A stretch of 64,000 nt of DNA from Simplicispira psychrophila DSM 11588 (GTDB taxonomy: Bacteria > Pseudomonadota > Gammaproteobacteria > Burkholderiales > Burkholderiaceae_C): positions 140,300 to 204,299 of the forward strand of contig NZ_JHYS01000006.1 of assembly GCF_000688255.1 (NCBI RefSeq). Direction: 5' to 3'. Of this stretch, positions 44,847 through 54,885 are shown piece by piece. The notes beneath the pieces were generated by a model. It was not told the DNA's origin, made no database searches, and saw nothing but the letters and a program-made list of their open reading frames with translations. How positions within the stretch are numbered: position 1 is the first letter of the stretch; each line of letters starts with the position of its first letter. A program made the translations under genes and the position numbers.

Positions 44847-45596
44847 ATGAATACGGTGGATGCCAAGCGGGTTGTTGAAACTGCCTTGATCTGTTCGCCG
44901 CAACCTGTTGCAGTGCGTGATTTGCGTATGTTGTTCGATGATGCGTTGGGCTCCGATACACTCAAGTCTTTGTTACTCGAATTGCAGCAGGAGTGGGTTG
45001 CGCGCGGCGTCGAACTGGTCCAAGTAGCTAATGGATGGCGATTTCAGAGTCGACCTGAAATGCGCATGTACCTCGATCGTTTGCACACTGAAAAACCATC
45101 CCGGTACTCGCGAGCGACGCTGGAAATCTTGGCCATCATCGCCTATCGACAACCAGTGACGCGTGGCGACATTGAGGATATTCGAGGAGTGGCGGTAAAC
45201 AGCCTGATCATCAAGCAATTTGAGGAGCGTGGCTGGGTCGAAGTGATCGGATACCGCGAAACGGTGGGGCGGCCCGCCCTACTGGCGACAACGCTGCAGT
45301 TTTTGGATGATTTGGGGCTGCACTCGTTAGAACAGTTGCCTGTCCTCAATGACACTGGAATGCACGAAGCAAATTTGCTGCAAGCAGCAGAGTTGGCGCT
45401 ATCGTTATCGCCATTTGAGGCGGTAGTGCAATCGACATTGTCAGATGCTGCCAATAAAGAGTCGGCAAATATGCCAGCAGGTATGTTAGACAAGCCAGGA
45501 TCTGAAATATTTGCCCTCGCTTCGCAAGATGGTGCGGGGGTACTCTCTATAGAACAAGTGGATGCTCCAGGCAGCATCCTGGAAAGCAATTTATGA
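44847..45596 (+). CDS. scpB: segregation and condensation protein B
   Basis: ScpB binds kleisin ScpA in the SMC condensin complex. The 249-residue protein has two winged helices: VVETALICSPQPVAVRDLRM, then YSRATLEILAIIAYRQPVTR and GDIEDIRGVAVNSLIIKQFE with RGWVEVIGYRETVGRPALLA. The acidic C-terminal 70 residues are low in similarity. scpA is not adjacent. It overlaps the rluB-type gene by ATGA. Confidence 0.95.
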   Translation: MNTVDAKRVVETALICSPQPVAVRDLRMLFDDALGSDTLKSLLLELQQEWVARGVELVQVANGWRFQSRPEMRMYLDRLHTEKPSRYSRATLEILAIIAYRQPVTRGDIEDIRGVAVNSLIIKQFEERGWVEVIGYRETVGRPALLATTLQFLDDLGLHSLEQLPVLNDTGMHEANLLQAAELALSLSPFEAVVQSTLSDAANKESANMPAGMLDKPGSEIFALASQDGAGVLSIEQVDAPGSILESNL

Positions 45597-46822
45597 CAAA
45601 AGCAATGACACCTCTTGCGAGAAGAGAGAGGGGGTCGAACACCAATGCATCCTCTGTGAATATGGGCTACCAGTTTTCCGATGTGGTGTCTGGGCAGTTC
45701 GATGCGGATGAGGCGACCGCCGAGGCGATCCCTTTAAAGCGGGTGTTACAGCCTCAAGTCGAAACGCCAAAGCTCCACAAGGTTTTGGCTCAGGCCGGTA
45801 TGGGTTCGCGCCTTGAGATGGAGCAACTCATTCTTGAAGGCCGTATTTCGGTCAATAACGAGCCTGCCCACGTAGGACAGCGCATCCAGCATGGCGACCA
45901 GATCAAGGTCAATGGTAAGCCTATTCGTTACCGCATTGATCCTCCGCCCGCCCGTGTTATTGCATACCACAAGCCTGTGGGTGAAGTAGTCACTAACGAT
46001 GATCCACAAAATCGTCCCACGGTATTCCGCAAATTGCCCCGCCAAGTTCAAGGCAAGTGGCAATCGGTGGGTCGTCTGGACTTGAATACGGAAGGCTTGC
46101 TGCTGTTTACTAGCTCAGGCGAGTTGGCCAACAAGTTGATGCATCCAAGATTCGGCCTTGAGCGTGAATACGCCGTTCGCGTTCTCGGGGCTCTCAGTAA
46201 TGAAGAAAAAACACGCTTGCTGGATGGTGTCCAGCTTGACGATGGTTTTGCGTCTTTTGGATCTATCGAAGATGGTGGTGGCGAGGGATCTAATTGCTGG
46301 TATCGCGTCACTATCTCGGAGGGGCGTAATCGCGAGGTGCGACGCATGCTGGAGGCGGTAGGCCATGCCGTTAGCCGTCTTATCCGTATTCGTTATGGTG
46401 CCATGGTGCTGCCTCGAGGTCTGAAGCGCGGAGCATGGATGGAGTTGGATGAGCGTGATATCCAGGCGCTCTTGAAGGCAGCGGGGGCAGATCGTGCTGT
46501 CAAACCAGAAGATCGCAAGGAGCTTGCTGGTCGTGCGGATAGTCGCGTTGCGCCAGGTCGCTCGGGACGCGCAACACCCCAGGGAAGACCAGGAGGTCTT
46601 GTGCAGAGGGGAAGTGGTAGCAGAACTGATGTCCGAGGAGATAAAAGTCGCAGCGCTAACTCTCGGCAAGGGGTCCCAGTTCAGCCTGACCCTTTAAAAA
46701 CATCAGTCGGTTACATCGGTGCTGACAGCCTTTCGCGACAGCGCCAAGAGCAGCGCAAGAGTGCTAAAGGAGGCGCTGGTGGTAGCACCGGCTCTAGAGG
46801 TAGAAGCGGCGGCAGTCGCTGA
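45593..46822 (+). CDS. rluB: 23S rRNA pseudouridine synthase RluB-like
   Basis: It modifies U2605 region of 23S rRNA. Of 409 residues, the S4 domain is KLHKVLAQAGMGSRLEMEQL, the catalytic Asp lies in SVGRLDLNTEGLLLFTSSGE, and EGRNREVRRMLEAVGHAVSR is the family end. A 110-residue basic, Arg/Gly/Ser-rich tail follows, probably RNA binding. An unusually long start of 55 residues precedes S4. It pairs with scpB, the usual order in betaproteobacteria. Confidence 0.93.
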   Translation: MTKAMTPLARRERGSNTNASSVNMGYQFSDVVSGQFDADEATAEAIPLKRVLQPQVETPKLHKVLAQAGMGSRLEMEQLILEGRISVNNEPAHVGQRIQHGDQIKVNGKPIRYRIDPPPARVIAYHKPVGEVVTNDDPQNRPTVFRKLPRQVQGKWQSVGRLDLNTEGLLLFTSSGELANKLMHPRFGLEREYAVRVLGALSNEEKTRLLDGVQLDDGFASFGSIEDGGGEGSNCWYRVTISEGRNREVRRMLEAVGHAVSRLIRIRYGAMVLPRGLKRGAWMELDERDIQALLKAAGADRAVKPEDRKELAGRADSRVAPGRSGRATPQGRPGGLVQRGSGSRTDVRGDKSRSANSRQGVPVQPDPLKTSVGYIGADSLSRQRQEQRKSAKGGAGGSTGSRGRSGGSR

Positions 46823-46826
46823 TGTG

Positions 46827-46855
46827 CTGATAGGGTGAATCGTGCGGGTTACAAT
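46827..46855 (+). promoter_or_regulatory. candidate ndk promoter
   Basis: CTGATA (46827-46832) and TACAAT (46850-46855) are 17 bases apart, 62 bases before ndk. This could drive the long downstream series. Confidence 0.5.
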
Positions 46856-46916
46856 CAAAAGCTTTGTCTTGAAGACGAAACGCATCTAAAAATACTCTTT
46901 ATTCAGGAATTTAAAA

Positions 46917-47342
46917 ATGGCTATCGAACGTACCCTTTCCATCATCAAGCCCGATGCTGTTGCTAAAAATGTCATCGGCCAGATCTATGCGCGCTTTGAA
47001 TCCGCTGGTTTGAAGGTAATCGCAGCGCGTATGGCACATTTGTCCCGCTTGGAAGCAGAGCAGTTTTATGGTGTACATAAAGACCGCCCTTTCTTCAAAG
47101 ATTTGGTTGACTTCATGATCTCTGGTCCTGTCATGATTCAGGCGCTTGAAGGCGAAAGCGCCATCTTGAAAAATCGCGAATTGATGGGCGCCACGGACCC
47201 TAAAAAAGCTGAACCAGGTACCATTCGTGCCGATTTTGCTGACAGTATTGATGCAAACGCCGTCCATGGTTCTGATGCTCCAGAAACTGCTCAAGTCGAA
47301 ATCGGGTTCTTTTTCGCTGGCATGAGCGTTTTCGCACGCTGA
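46917..47342 (+). CDS. ndk: nucleoside diphosphate kinase
   Basis: It equalises NTP and dNTP pools through a phosphohistidine. The 141-residue protein begins [20 protein letters not shown] and has the active His in [21 protein letters not shown] ribosome site is weak (CAGGAAT). It is first of a co-directional set ending at 63.6 kb. Confidence 0.98.
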   Translation: MAIERTLSIIKPDAVAKNVIGQIYARFESAGLKVIAARMAHLSRLEAEQFYGVHKDRPFFKDLVDFMISGPVMIQALEGESAILKNRELMGATDPKKAEPGTIRADFADSIDANAVHGSDAPETAQVEIGFFFAGMSVFAR

Positions 47343-47434
47343 CATGGCACGTCCCCATGCCAGATATTCCCGTAGTGACGGGTGGCCTGCGCTTGGGGTT
47401 TTAGGGGCGCATGGGCGCTCTCTTTGGAGTCGCT

Positions 47435-48583
47435 GTGACTACCAATCTTCTTGAATTTGATCTCGATGGTCTAGTTGTTTTTTGTGAGCAATTGGGTGAG
47501 AAGCGCTTTCGGGCGACTCAATTGTTTCGCTGGATTCACCAACGTGGAGCGCACGATTTCGACCAGATGACCGATCTGGCCAAGTCTTTGCGCGAAAAGC
47601 TCAAAGGCTGCGCGCATGTGCAAGCTCTTCCTGTCCTCAGCGAACATCGTTCTACTGACGGCACCGTCAAGTGGTTGTTTGATGTGGGTGCTGGCAATGC
47701 AGTAGAGGCAGTTTTCATACCTGAAGATGATCGAGGCACGTTGTGTGTGTCATCCCAAGCGGGCTGTGCTGTGGGCTGTCGATTCTGTTCGACAGGACAT
47801 CAAGGCTTTAGCCGCAATCTGACTACTGGCGAAATTTTGGCGCAACTATGGTTCGCCGAGCATTCGCTGCGAAAACGCTTTGCTACGACTGAGCGCGTTA
47901 TTTCCAATGTTGTCATGATGGGAATGGGCGAGCCGCTGCAGAATTATTCTGCTTTGGTCCCCGCATTGCGCGCCATGCTTGATGACCATGGCTACGGCCT
48001 GTCACGCAGACGGGTCACTGTATCTACATCTGGCGTTGTGCCAATGATAGATCGATTAGCGCAGGATTGCCCCGTTGCTCTTGCCGTATCACTTCATGCA
48101 GCCAATGATCCTCTTCGCAGCAATCTAGTCCCTCTAAATCTAAAGTATCCAATACATGAATTGCTGGATGCATGTAATCGCTATCTTGAGCATGCGCCAC
48201 GAGATTTTATTACATTTGAATATTGTATGTTGGATGGCGTTAATGATCAGCCAGAGCATGCGCAGCAATTGATTTCCTTGGTGCATGCATATCGGCGCCC
48301 AGGAGTATGGTGTAAATTTAACCTTATTCCTTTTAATCCATTTCCGGTTTCTGGATTACACCGTTCTGCTGCTGGGCAAGTGGCTATTTTTGCGAAATTA
48401 TTGAGTGATGCAGGCATTGTTACCACCGTACGAAAGACCCGTGGTGATGACATCGATGCTGCTTGTGGTCAACTTGCCGGAGAGGTTCAGGATCGTACTC
48501 GTGTGACTGAGCGAATGGCTAAGCGTCGCACAATCATGCTGCTGCCTGCAGAGCACTTTGCCAATGATAAAAAGGAAATGTGA
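47435..48583 (+). CDS. rlmN: dual-specificity 23S rRNA/tRNA (adenine-C2) methyltransferase RlmN
   Basis: A radical-SAM enzyme making m2A2503 and m2A37. It has 382 residues with the cluster [26 protein letters not shown] and the methyl-accepting Cys near the C-terminus ([11 protein letters not shown]). I chose the GTG at 47435: GGAG sits 5 bases upstream and [20 protein letters not shown] matches relatives. An ATG at 47411 would add MGALFGVA. Confidence 0.95.
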   Translation: MTTNLLEFDLDGLVVFCEQLGEKRFRATQLFRWIHQRGAHDFDQMTDLAKSLREKLKGCAHVQALPVLSEHRSTDGTVKWLFDVGAGNAVEAVFIPEDDRGTLCVSSQAGCAVGCRFCSTGHQGFSRNLTTGEILAQLWFAEHSLRKRFATTERVISNVVMMGMGEPLQNYSALVPALRAMLDDHGYGLSRRRVTVSTSGVVPMIDRLAQDCPVALAVSLHAANDPLRSNLVPLNLKYPIHELLDACNRYLEHAPRDFITFEYCMLDGVNDQPEHAQQLISLVHAYRRPGVWCKFNLIPFNPFPVSGLHRSAAGQVAIFAKLLSDAGIVTTVRKTRGDDIDAACGQLAGEVQDRTRVTERMAKRRTIMLLPAEHFANDKKEM

Positions 48584-48584
48584 G

Positions 48585-49421
48585 ATGGCGGAGAGCTTCG
48601 TGCAGTGGCGTCAGGTGTTTGCTAGATGTTTTGTTGCGGGAATATTGGTTCTTGGGGTGATTAGTGTTTCAGGGTGTGCTACATCCCTTCGAAGGGTGTC
48701 TGGTGTTGATTCGTATTCACAAGATTTAACACAATCGGATGAATCAGAAGCGCGTCGGCGTGCACAAATTCGACTACAACTGGCGGCGAATTATTTCGAA
48801 TCAGGTCAAACTACAGTGGCATTGGATGAAGTCAACAAATCATTAGTGACTGATCCGACTTATGCCGATGCATATAATTTACGCGGTCTAATTTATATGC
48901 GTTTGAGCGATTATTCAAAGGCAGAAAATAATTTTCTCCAAGCCCTGAGCATAGATTCTCAGGGTTCTGGTATTTTGCATAACTATGCGTGGTTGTTATG
49001 TCAGGAAAAAAAATATACTGAAGCGGATAAGTATTTTGACCGGGTATTGACCAGTCCTAACTATGCTGCACGAAGCAAAACGCTGATGGCTCAGGGCTTG
49101 TGTCGCGCTAGAGCGGGTGACAACGAGCAAGCAGAGAAGTCACTTGTTAAGGCTTATGAGATGGATGCTAGTAATCCTATCGTAGCCTACAACTTGGCCA
49201 GCCTGCTGTTACAGCGCAAGGAGTTAATTCGTGCGCAGTTTTATATTCGACGTTTGAACAACAGTGACTTAGCCAATGCTGAATCGCTGTGGCTTGGCAT
49301 AAAGGTAGAGTATGCGCTGGGTGATTCGATAGCTTTACGCCAGCTCGGGAGTCAATTAAAGAGACGTTTTGGAGACTCCCCCGAGCAAATTTTGTATGAC
49401 CGGGGTAATTTCAATGAGTGA
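48585..49421 (+). CDS. pilW: type IV pilus biogenesis lipoprotein PilW/PilF
   Basis: An outer-membrane lipoprotein that places and multimerises the PilQ secretin. The 278-residue protein has lipobox VSGC (Cys31) and about six TPR repeats from 65 on (LAANYFESGQTTVALDEVNK; NLRGLIYMRLSDYSKAENNF; NYAWLLCQEKKYTEADKYFD). The ATG at 48585 is preferred with AAGGAA upstream, 1 base after rlmN. It overlaps rodZ by 8 bases. Other type IV pilus genes are not here. Confidence 0.93.
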   Translation: MAESFVQWRQVFARCFVAGILVLGVISVSGCATSLRRVSGVDSYSQDLTQSDESEARRRAQIRLQLAANYFESGQTTVALDEVNKSLVTDPTYADAYNLRGLIYMRLSDYSKAENNFLQALSIDSQGSGILHNYAWLLCQEKKYTEADKYFDRVLTSPNYAARSKTLMAQGLCRARAGDNEQAEKSLVKAYEMDASNPIVAYNLASLLLQRKELIRAQFYIRRLNNSDLANAESLWLGIKVEYALGDSIALRQLGSQLKRRFGDSPEQILYDRGNFNE

Positions 49422-50325
49422 ACTAAATAATGCCAGTCAAGCGCTTGACTTGGGTATAGAGACTGGTGAATTTCCCGCCTCTCCTGGAAAGTTATTACGA
49501 GCGGCACGTGAGGCTGCTGGAGTGCATATCGCTGCACTAGCCGGTTCATTAAAAGTTTCTGTCAATAAACTGGAGGCGCTTGAAAATGATGATTTTTCAG
49601 TATTGCCTGATGCAGTATTTGCGCGTGCATTGGCTTCCAGTATTTGCCGTGCCCTAGGTTTTGATGCAACGGCTGTGTTGAAGCTGATGCCTAAAAATGA
49701 AGTTGCTAATTTTTCTACAACCAGCACTAGTATTAATGCAAAGTTTAAGGATGGTTCGCGAAAGATAGGAAGAAATTCTTTTTTGGAGCATCTTACGCGT
49801 CCAGTCAGCGTGGCTGTTGTTATTTTGTTGTTGGGAGTGTTAGCGCTGCTATTCGTTCCGTTTAGTGGCGAATCGCCAGCCATTTCAAATAAAAATTCGC
49901 AACTTGAGTTGAATGTACCTGAGTCTGAAGCTGTTATTGCCTCAACGTCGTCCGTAGTTAGTCTGCTTGACGCTACTCCAGCGGCTAAGTTGGTTGCAGA
50001 GGATAGTATTGTGCCTAAAACTGTGTCCTCAATATCTGCACAAATAGGTGCTGCTTTCCCCGATACTGTAGCGCCACCTGTTCCTGCTGGTTTGCTTGAG
50101 TTTAGAGCGTTAGGTGAGTCTTGGGTGCAAGTGCGGGATGCGACTAAAATGGTGGTCTTTGAACGTACGTTGGTTAAAGGGCAAACCGCCTCTGCCATGG
50201 GCACTTTGCCGTTGACGGTAGTAGTCGGTAGGGCAGATGCTACTGAAGTTTTTGTTCGTGGCAAGGTTTTTGATCTTGCTAGCGTAGTCAAAGAAAATGT
50301 CGCTCGTTTCGAGGTAAAGCAGTGA
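49414..50325 (+). CDS. rodZ: cytoskeletal membrane protein RodZ
   Basis: It links MreB to the rod-shape machinery. The 303-residue protein has a cytoplasmic helix-turn-helix ([40 protein letters not shown]), one membrane helix ([20 protein letters not shown] near 130-150) and a periplasmic DUF4115 domain ([20 protein letters not shown]). The start ATG at 49414 lies in the pilW end. It overlaps ispG by GTGA. Confidence 0.93.
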   Translation: MSELNNASQALDLGIETGEFPASPGKLLRAAREAAGVHIAALAGSLKVSVNKLEALENDDFSVLPDAVFARALASSICRALGFDATAVLKLMPKNEVANFSTTSTSINAKFKDGSRKIGRNSFLEHLTRPVSVAVVILLLGVLALLFVPFSGESPAISNKNSQLELNVPESEAVIASTSSVVSLLDATPAAKLVAEDSIVPKTVSSISAQIGAAFPDTVAPPVPAGLLEFRALGESWVQVRDATKMVVFERTLVKGQTASAMGTLPLTVVVGRADATEVFVRGKVFDLASVVKENVARFEVKQ

Positions 50326-51593
50326 AAACGTCAGGAGACACTGCAGTTGCCATACAGATTGCATCGCCTGTAGCGCGCAGCACACGCCAAGCACGCATCA
50401 CTTGGGGGCTTCGCACTGTGACAGTCGGTGGTGATGCACCGGTACGTGTGCAATCCATGACGAATACAGATACCGTGGATGCTGTGGCAACTGCTATTCA
50501 GGTGAAGGAGTTGGCGCAGGCTGGATCTGAGTTGGTACGGATCACGGTCAATACGCCAGAAGCTGCTGCAGCTGTACCTTATGTACGCGAGCAGCTGGAT
50601 AGGATGGGCATAGACGTTCCTTTAGTCGGTGATTTTCACTACAACGGTCATAAGCTGCTTACCGACTATCCTGGATGTGCAGAAGCGTTGTCAAAATATC
50701 GTATCAACCCGGGCAATGTTGGTAAGGGTAGCAAGCGTGATCGTCAGTTTGGACAAATGATAGAAGCCGCTATGCGCTGGAACAAGGCAGTGCGTATTGG
50801 CGTCAACTGGGGTAGCTTGGATCAAGAGCTGTTGGCTTCCTTGATGGATCAGAATAATCAGAGACAATCCCCCTGGGAAGCGCGCCAAGTGATGTATGAG
50901 GCCTTGATTACCTCTGCTGTTCAGTCTGCACAGCGTGCTGAAGAAATGGGTTTGAGCGGTAACCAAATAATCTTGTCGTGCAAAGTCAGTGGAGTTCAAG
51001 ATCTCATTTCCGTATACCGTGCGTTGGCACGCCGCTGTGAATACGCTTTGCATCTTGGCTTGACTGAAGCAGGAATGGGAACGAAAGGCACTGTGGCATC
51101 TGCTGCAGCCATGTCTGTGCTGCTTCAAGAAGGTATTGGAGATACGATTCGCGTTTCTTTGACGCCACAGCCCGGCGAATCACGTACACAAGAAGTTGTG
51201 ATTGCATCAGAAATTTTGCAAGCATTAGGACTGCGAATTTTTGTCCCTAGTGTGACTGCTTGTCCTGGTTGTGGACGCACTACTAGCACGACGTTCCAAG
51301 AACTGGCAAAGCAGATCGACGATTTTTTACGCACCCAAATGCCTGTTTGGAAAACTAAATATCCGGGAGTTGAGGCACTCAAAGTGGCTGTAATGGGTTG
51401 TATCGTCAATGGCCCAGGTGAGAGTAAGCATGCTGATATTGGTATTAGCCTGCCTGGGACTGGTGAAATTCCTGCAGCTCCCATATTTATTGATGGGGAA
51501 AAAGTAATGACTTTGCGGGGCGATAATATTGCAAATGATTTTCAGCAATTAGTAGAAAAATATATCAAAAATCGATTTGAAATCGTAAAATAA
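50322..51593 (+). CDS. ispG: 4-hydroxy-3-methylbut-2-en-1-yl diphosphate synthase
   Basis: A [4Fe-4S] enzyme of the MEP pathway. The 423-residue protein has [20 protein letters not shown], the TIM barrel ([20 protein letters not shown]) and the cluster cysteines in [10 protein letters not shown] (near 313) and [20 protein letters not shown]. The GTG start at 50322 overlaps the rodZ stop. The 107 bases after it are extremely AT-rich. Confidence 0.96.
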   Translation: MKTSGDTAVAIQIASPVARSTRQARITWGLRTVTVGGDAPVRVQSMTNTDTVDAVATAIQVKELAQAGSELVRITVNTPEAAAAVPYVREQLDRMGIDVPLVGDFHYNGHKLLTDYPGCAEALSKYRINPGNVGKGSKRDRQFGQMIEAAMRWNKAVRIGVNWGSLDQELLASLMDQNNQRQSPWEARQVMYEALITSAVQSAQRAEEMGLSGNQIILSCKVSGVQDLISVYRALARRCEYALHLGLTEAGMGTKGTVASAAAMSVLLQEGIGDTIRVSLTPQPGESRTQEVVIASEILQALGLRIFVPSVTACPGCGRTTSTTFQELAKQIDDFLRTQMPVWKTKYPGVEALKVAVMGCIVNGPGESKHADIGISLPGTGEIPAAPIFIDGEKVMTLRGDNIANDFQQLVEKYIKNRFEIVK

Positions 51594-51626
51594 ACTCTTT
51601 TAAATTAAGTTTATATTTTTAATATA

Positions 51627-51679
51627 GACTAATTTTAGTCAAATCAAATATTAATTTGATTTAATAAAAATTTTATTAA
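51627..51679. repeat. three contiguous AT-rich palindromes
   Basis: Three perfect palindromes abut: GACTAA/TTAGTC (51627-51640), AAATCAAAT/ATTTGATTT (51641-51662) and TTAATAAAA/TTTTATTAA (51661-51679). Only seven G or C occur in 51601-51680. The position between ispG and hisS suggests a terminator-like or protein-binding site. Confidence 0.85.
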
Positions 51680-51700
51680 AAATAAAGTGTTGTAATTGCA

Positions 51701-53017
51701 GTGAAAAATAATCGTATTATTAAAATTGAAAAATTAGCTGCAGTTAAAGGTATGAACGATATCATGCCGCCAGAGTCAGCTCGTTGGGAGTGGTTTGAAG
51801 AAAAAGTACGAGATTTGATGGGTCGCTATGCCTATCGAAATATGCGTACTCCCATCATTGAACCGACAGCGCTTTTTGTACGTGGATTAGGCGAGGTTAC
51901 AGATATTGTCGAAAAAGAAATGTATTCTTTTGATGATAGATTGAATGGTGAGCAGCTTACTTTACGCCCTGAAGCTACCGCAGGGGTTGTCCGCGCTGTT
52001 GTAGAGCACTCGATGCTCTATGAGGGGGGGAAGCGTCTTTATTATATGGGCCCAATGTTTCGTCATGAGCGCCCTCAGCGTGGTCGATATCGTCAGTTTC
52101 ATCAAGTAGGGGCTGAAGCACTTGGATTTTCTGGTGCTGAAATTGATGCAGAGCTGATTCTTTTAGCTGATAATTTGTGGCGCTCGTTAGGCCTCAAAAA
52201 TGTGCGCCTCGAAATAAATAGCCTAGGTCAACCAAATGAAAGAAAAGCCCATCGTGAGGCATTAATTGCATATTTTGAACATCACGTTGATCTTCTTGAT
52301 GAAGATGCCCGGCGTCGTTTATATAGCAATCCCTTGCGTATTCTTGATTCAAAAAATATTACCATGAAATTAATTGTCGAGTCTGCTCCGCGGTTGATTG
52401 ATTTTTTGGGCGAAGAGTCAAGAGCTCATTTGAGTAAAGTTCAAAATATTCTTGATGCTAATAATATTGTTTGGACTTTAAATCCGCGCTTGGTGCGCGG
52501 TATGGACTACTATAATTTGACCGTTTTTGAATTTATTACTGATCAGCTTGGCTCTCAAGGAACTATTTGTGGTGGTGGCCGTTATGATTATTTGATAGAG
52601 CAAATTGGTGGAAAACCTGCGCCTGCTGTCGGCTGGGCGTTAGGTGTAGAACGAGTACTGGAATTACTTAAAGAGCAGGAGCAAGTGATTCCCGCTCCTG
52701 CACCTGATGCTTATGCTGTAGTGCAGATCGCTGCGGATTTACCACGTGTAATGAATATTCTTCAGCAGTTGCGAGAAAGGGGAGTGTGTGTCCAAATGCA
52801 TACCCCTGCCAACTCTATCGATGGGATGGGTAGTATTAAAAACCAGTTTAAAAAAGCTGATGCAAGTGGTGCTTGCTACGCGCTTATTTTTGGATCAGAC
52901 GAATTGCTTCGCCAATGCGTGGGTGTGAAATCGCTGCGTGATAGTAAAGCAGCCCAGATTGAGAAACCCCTTGAGGCTATAGCCGAATGGGCCAGTACTC
53001 TACAATCCAACTGTTAA
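51701..53017 (+). CDS. hisS: histidine-tRNA ligase
   Basis: A class II synthetase of 438 residues. Motifs: [20 protein letters not shown], motif 2 ([20 protein letters not shown]), the His-binding GTVCGGGRYD-like [33 protein letters not shown], and the anticodon domain from about 335. The GTG at 51701 fits the length, but no ribosome site is seen before it, since the AT-rich island lies there. Codon use is markedly AT-rich. Confidence 0.95.
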   Translation: MKNNRIIKIEKLAAVKGMNDIMPPESARWEWFEEKVRDLMGRYAYRNMRTPIIEPTALFVRGLGEVTDIVEKEMYSFDDRLNGEQLTLRPEATAGVVRAVVEHSMLYEGGKRLYYMGPMFRHERPQRGRYRQFHQVGAEALGFSGAEIDAELILLADNLWRSLGLKNVRLEINSLGQPNERKAHREALIAYFEHHVDLLDEDARRRLYSNPLRILDSKNITMKLIVESAPRLIDFLGEESRAHLSKVQNILDANNIVWTLNPRLVRGMDYYNLTVFEFITDQLGSQGTICGGGRYDYLIEQIGGKPAPAVGWALGVERVLELLKEQEQVIPAPAPDAYAVVQIAADLPRVMNILQQLRERGVCVQMHTPANSIDGMGSIKNQFKKADASGACYALIFGSDELLRQCVGVKSLRDSKAAQIEKPLEAIAEWASTLQSNC

Positions 53018-53031
53018 TTTCAATCTAAACT

Positions 53032-53712
53032 ATGGCAAATCACCTTGATCTCGAAGAACAAGAGCAGCTTGATCAGCTCAAGCATTTTTGGAATACTTGG
53101 GGCGCTCTTATAAGTTCCATATTAGTGGTGATCTTTGGATTATTTGCAATCTGGAATGGTTACCAATTTTGGCAAAACCGTGAGGCGTTACAAGCAGCGG
53201 CCTTATTGGATGCAGTAGAAAATGCAGGAAAGATTGGTGATGAAAATCGACTAGAGCAAGCATTTATTGATATTCGTCGTAAATATGGGAGTACAAACCA
53301 AGCTGGGCAGGCAGGTTTAATAGTAGCTAAAGTCGAAATTGAAAAAGGAAATATGGATGCGGCCCAAAGCGCTCTGGAGTGGGTGGCAGGCTATGCTTCA
53401 GATGATGGATACAAGGCTCTTGCTCAGTTGCGTTTAGCCAGCCTTCTAATGGAGAAAGAATCCTATGATGGTGCGCTCCAGCATCTATCCGGTAAATTTT
53501 CTCCAGAATTTGATTCGATTATTGCTGATCGTAAAGGAGATATATTGGTATTGCAAAATAAAAAACAGCAAGCAATTGTAGAATATAATCATTCTTATTC
53601 AGCCATTAACGATGAAGCAGATTATCGCCGTTTGTTGGAAGTCAAGTTGAATGCATTGGGTGTACAGCCTCAAGTTCTAGCAGGTTTGACCACTGGAGGG
53701 ATGGCAAAGTGA
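53032..53712 (+). CDS. YfgM/Sec-translocon ancillary TPR protein
   Basis: A 226-residue inner-membrane protein: cytoplasmic start HLDLEEQEQLDQLKHFWNTW, one helix (ALISSILVVIFGLFAIWNGY) and a periplasmic TPR-like domain (YKALAQLRLASLLMEKESYD). This is the YfgM family, which sits at SecYEG with PpiD. It lies between hisS and bamB as in E. coli. Confidence 0.9.
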   Translation: MANHLDLEEQEQLDQLKHFWNTWGALISSILVVIFGLFAIWNGYQFWQNREALQAAALLDAVENAGKIGDENRLEQAFIDIRRKYGSTNQAGQAGLIVAKVEIEKGNMDAAQSALEWVAGYASDDGYKALAQLRLASLLMEKESYDGALQHLSGKFSPEFDSIIADRKGDILVLQNKKQQAIVEYNHSYSAINDEADYRRLLEVKLNALGVQPQVLAGLTTGGMAK

Positions 53713-54869
53713 TAGGAGTCACTCATCAATTTTTGATCTCTAAAATTTCACGTGCAGTCGTCACTACGCTACTCATAACAGGTTTGATGGGATGCTCTTT
53801 GTGGGGTGGTGGCGCCAATAAACCTAAACCTGCAGAGCTTGGGGGCAATGTTTCTGTCATGGGAGTACACCAAGCATGGGTAGCCCAATTAGGCTCTAAG
53901 GCAAGTGCCCAACTGGTGCCCCATGTGAATGGCAATACGATCACTTTTGCTTCGGTAGACGGTGTCGTGGCCTCCATTGACCCGCGTACTGGTGGCGATG
54001 TTTGGCGAGCAAATTTAGGAGAGCAGCTCGCTGCAGGAGTAGGTAGTGATGGGCGCTGGGCGGCAGTAGTGTCGCAAGGCAATGAGTTAGTGGTACTGGA
54101 GGCGGGCCGGGAACAATGGCGTTACCGTCTTGCGGCACAAGTCTATACATCACCTCTTGTGGCTGGAGGTCGAGTTTTTGTTCTTGCCGCTGACCGCAGC
54201 ATCATGGCATTCGATGCTGCAGATGGACGTCGTTTGTGGAGTCAAGCGCGACTTGGGGAGCCTCTCATATTGCGCCAGCCAGGAGTTCTTCTTGCTGCGG
54301 GTGAGACTTTACTTGTTGGCGTGTCAGGTCGCTTGGTCGGCCTTAACCCGGATAATGGTGCCGGGCGATGGGAAATTCCGCTGGCTAGCCCACGAGGTAC
54401 CAATGATGTTGAACGTCTGGTTGAGTTGGTTGGACCTGCAAGTCGAGTAAATGAAAGTGTGTGTGTTCGAGCTTTCCAAGCTAGTGTTGGATGTGTTGAT
54501 GCAACACGCGTCACACTCAAGTGGACGCAAGTTTCGAACGGAATTGTAGGCTTGGACGGTGATGAAGTAACGGTATATGGAACGCAAAGTAATGGTGTTA
54601 TTGCTGCCTGGGGTCGCAATGATGGCTCTCGAGTGTGGTCATCAGAGCGTTTACAGTACCGTAAGCTTACTGCGCCTTTGTTATTAGGTCGATCAGTGGT
54701 GGTGGGTGATGACTCAGGCTTAGTGCATTTTCTGTCTCGTGAGGATGGTGTACCGTTGAATCGAGTTATCACTGATGGATCAGGTATCGCTCTCGCTCCT
54801 GTAGCTTTAGGTGATACGCTGGTAGTAGTTACCCGCAAGGGAAGTGTTTATGGTTTTCGCCCAGATTGA
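53709..54869 (+). CDS. bamB: outer-membrane assembly lipoprotein BamB
   Basis: A beta-propeller lipoprotein of the BAM complex. The 386-residue protein has lipobox LMGC (Cys29) and PQQ-like blades (GVVASIDPRTGGDVWRANLG; AADGRRLWSQARLGEPLIL; NGAGRWEIPLASPRGTNDVE). GTG at 53709 overlaps the previous stop (GTGA). Followed by der, the conserved order. Confidence 0.95.
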   Translation: MIGVTHQFLISKISRAVVTTLLITGLMGCSLWGGGANKPKPAELGGNVSVMGVHQAWVAQLGSKASAQLVPHVNGNTITFASVDGVVASIDPRTGGDVWRANLGEQLAAGVGSDGRWAAVVSQGNELVVLEAGREQWRYRLAAQVYTSPLVAGGRVFVLAADRSIMAFDAADGRRLWSQARLGEPLILRQPGVLLAAGETLLVGVSGRLVGLNPDNGAGRWEIPLASPRGTNDVERLVELVGPASRVNESVCVRAFQASVGCVDATRVTLKWTQVSNGIVGLDGDEVTVYGTQSNGVIAAWGRNDGSRVWSSERLQYRKLTAPLLLGRSVVVGDDSGLVHFLSREDGVPLNRVITDGSGIALAPVALGDTLVVVTRKGSVYGFRPD

Positions 54870-54885
54870 TGAAAAGTAGTTTGCA

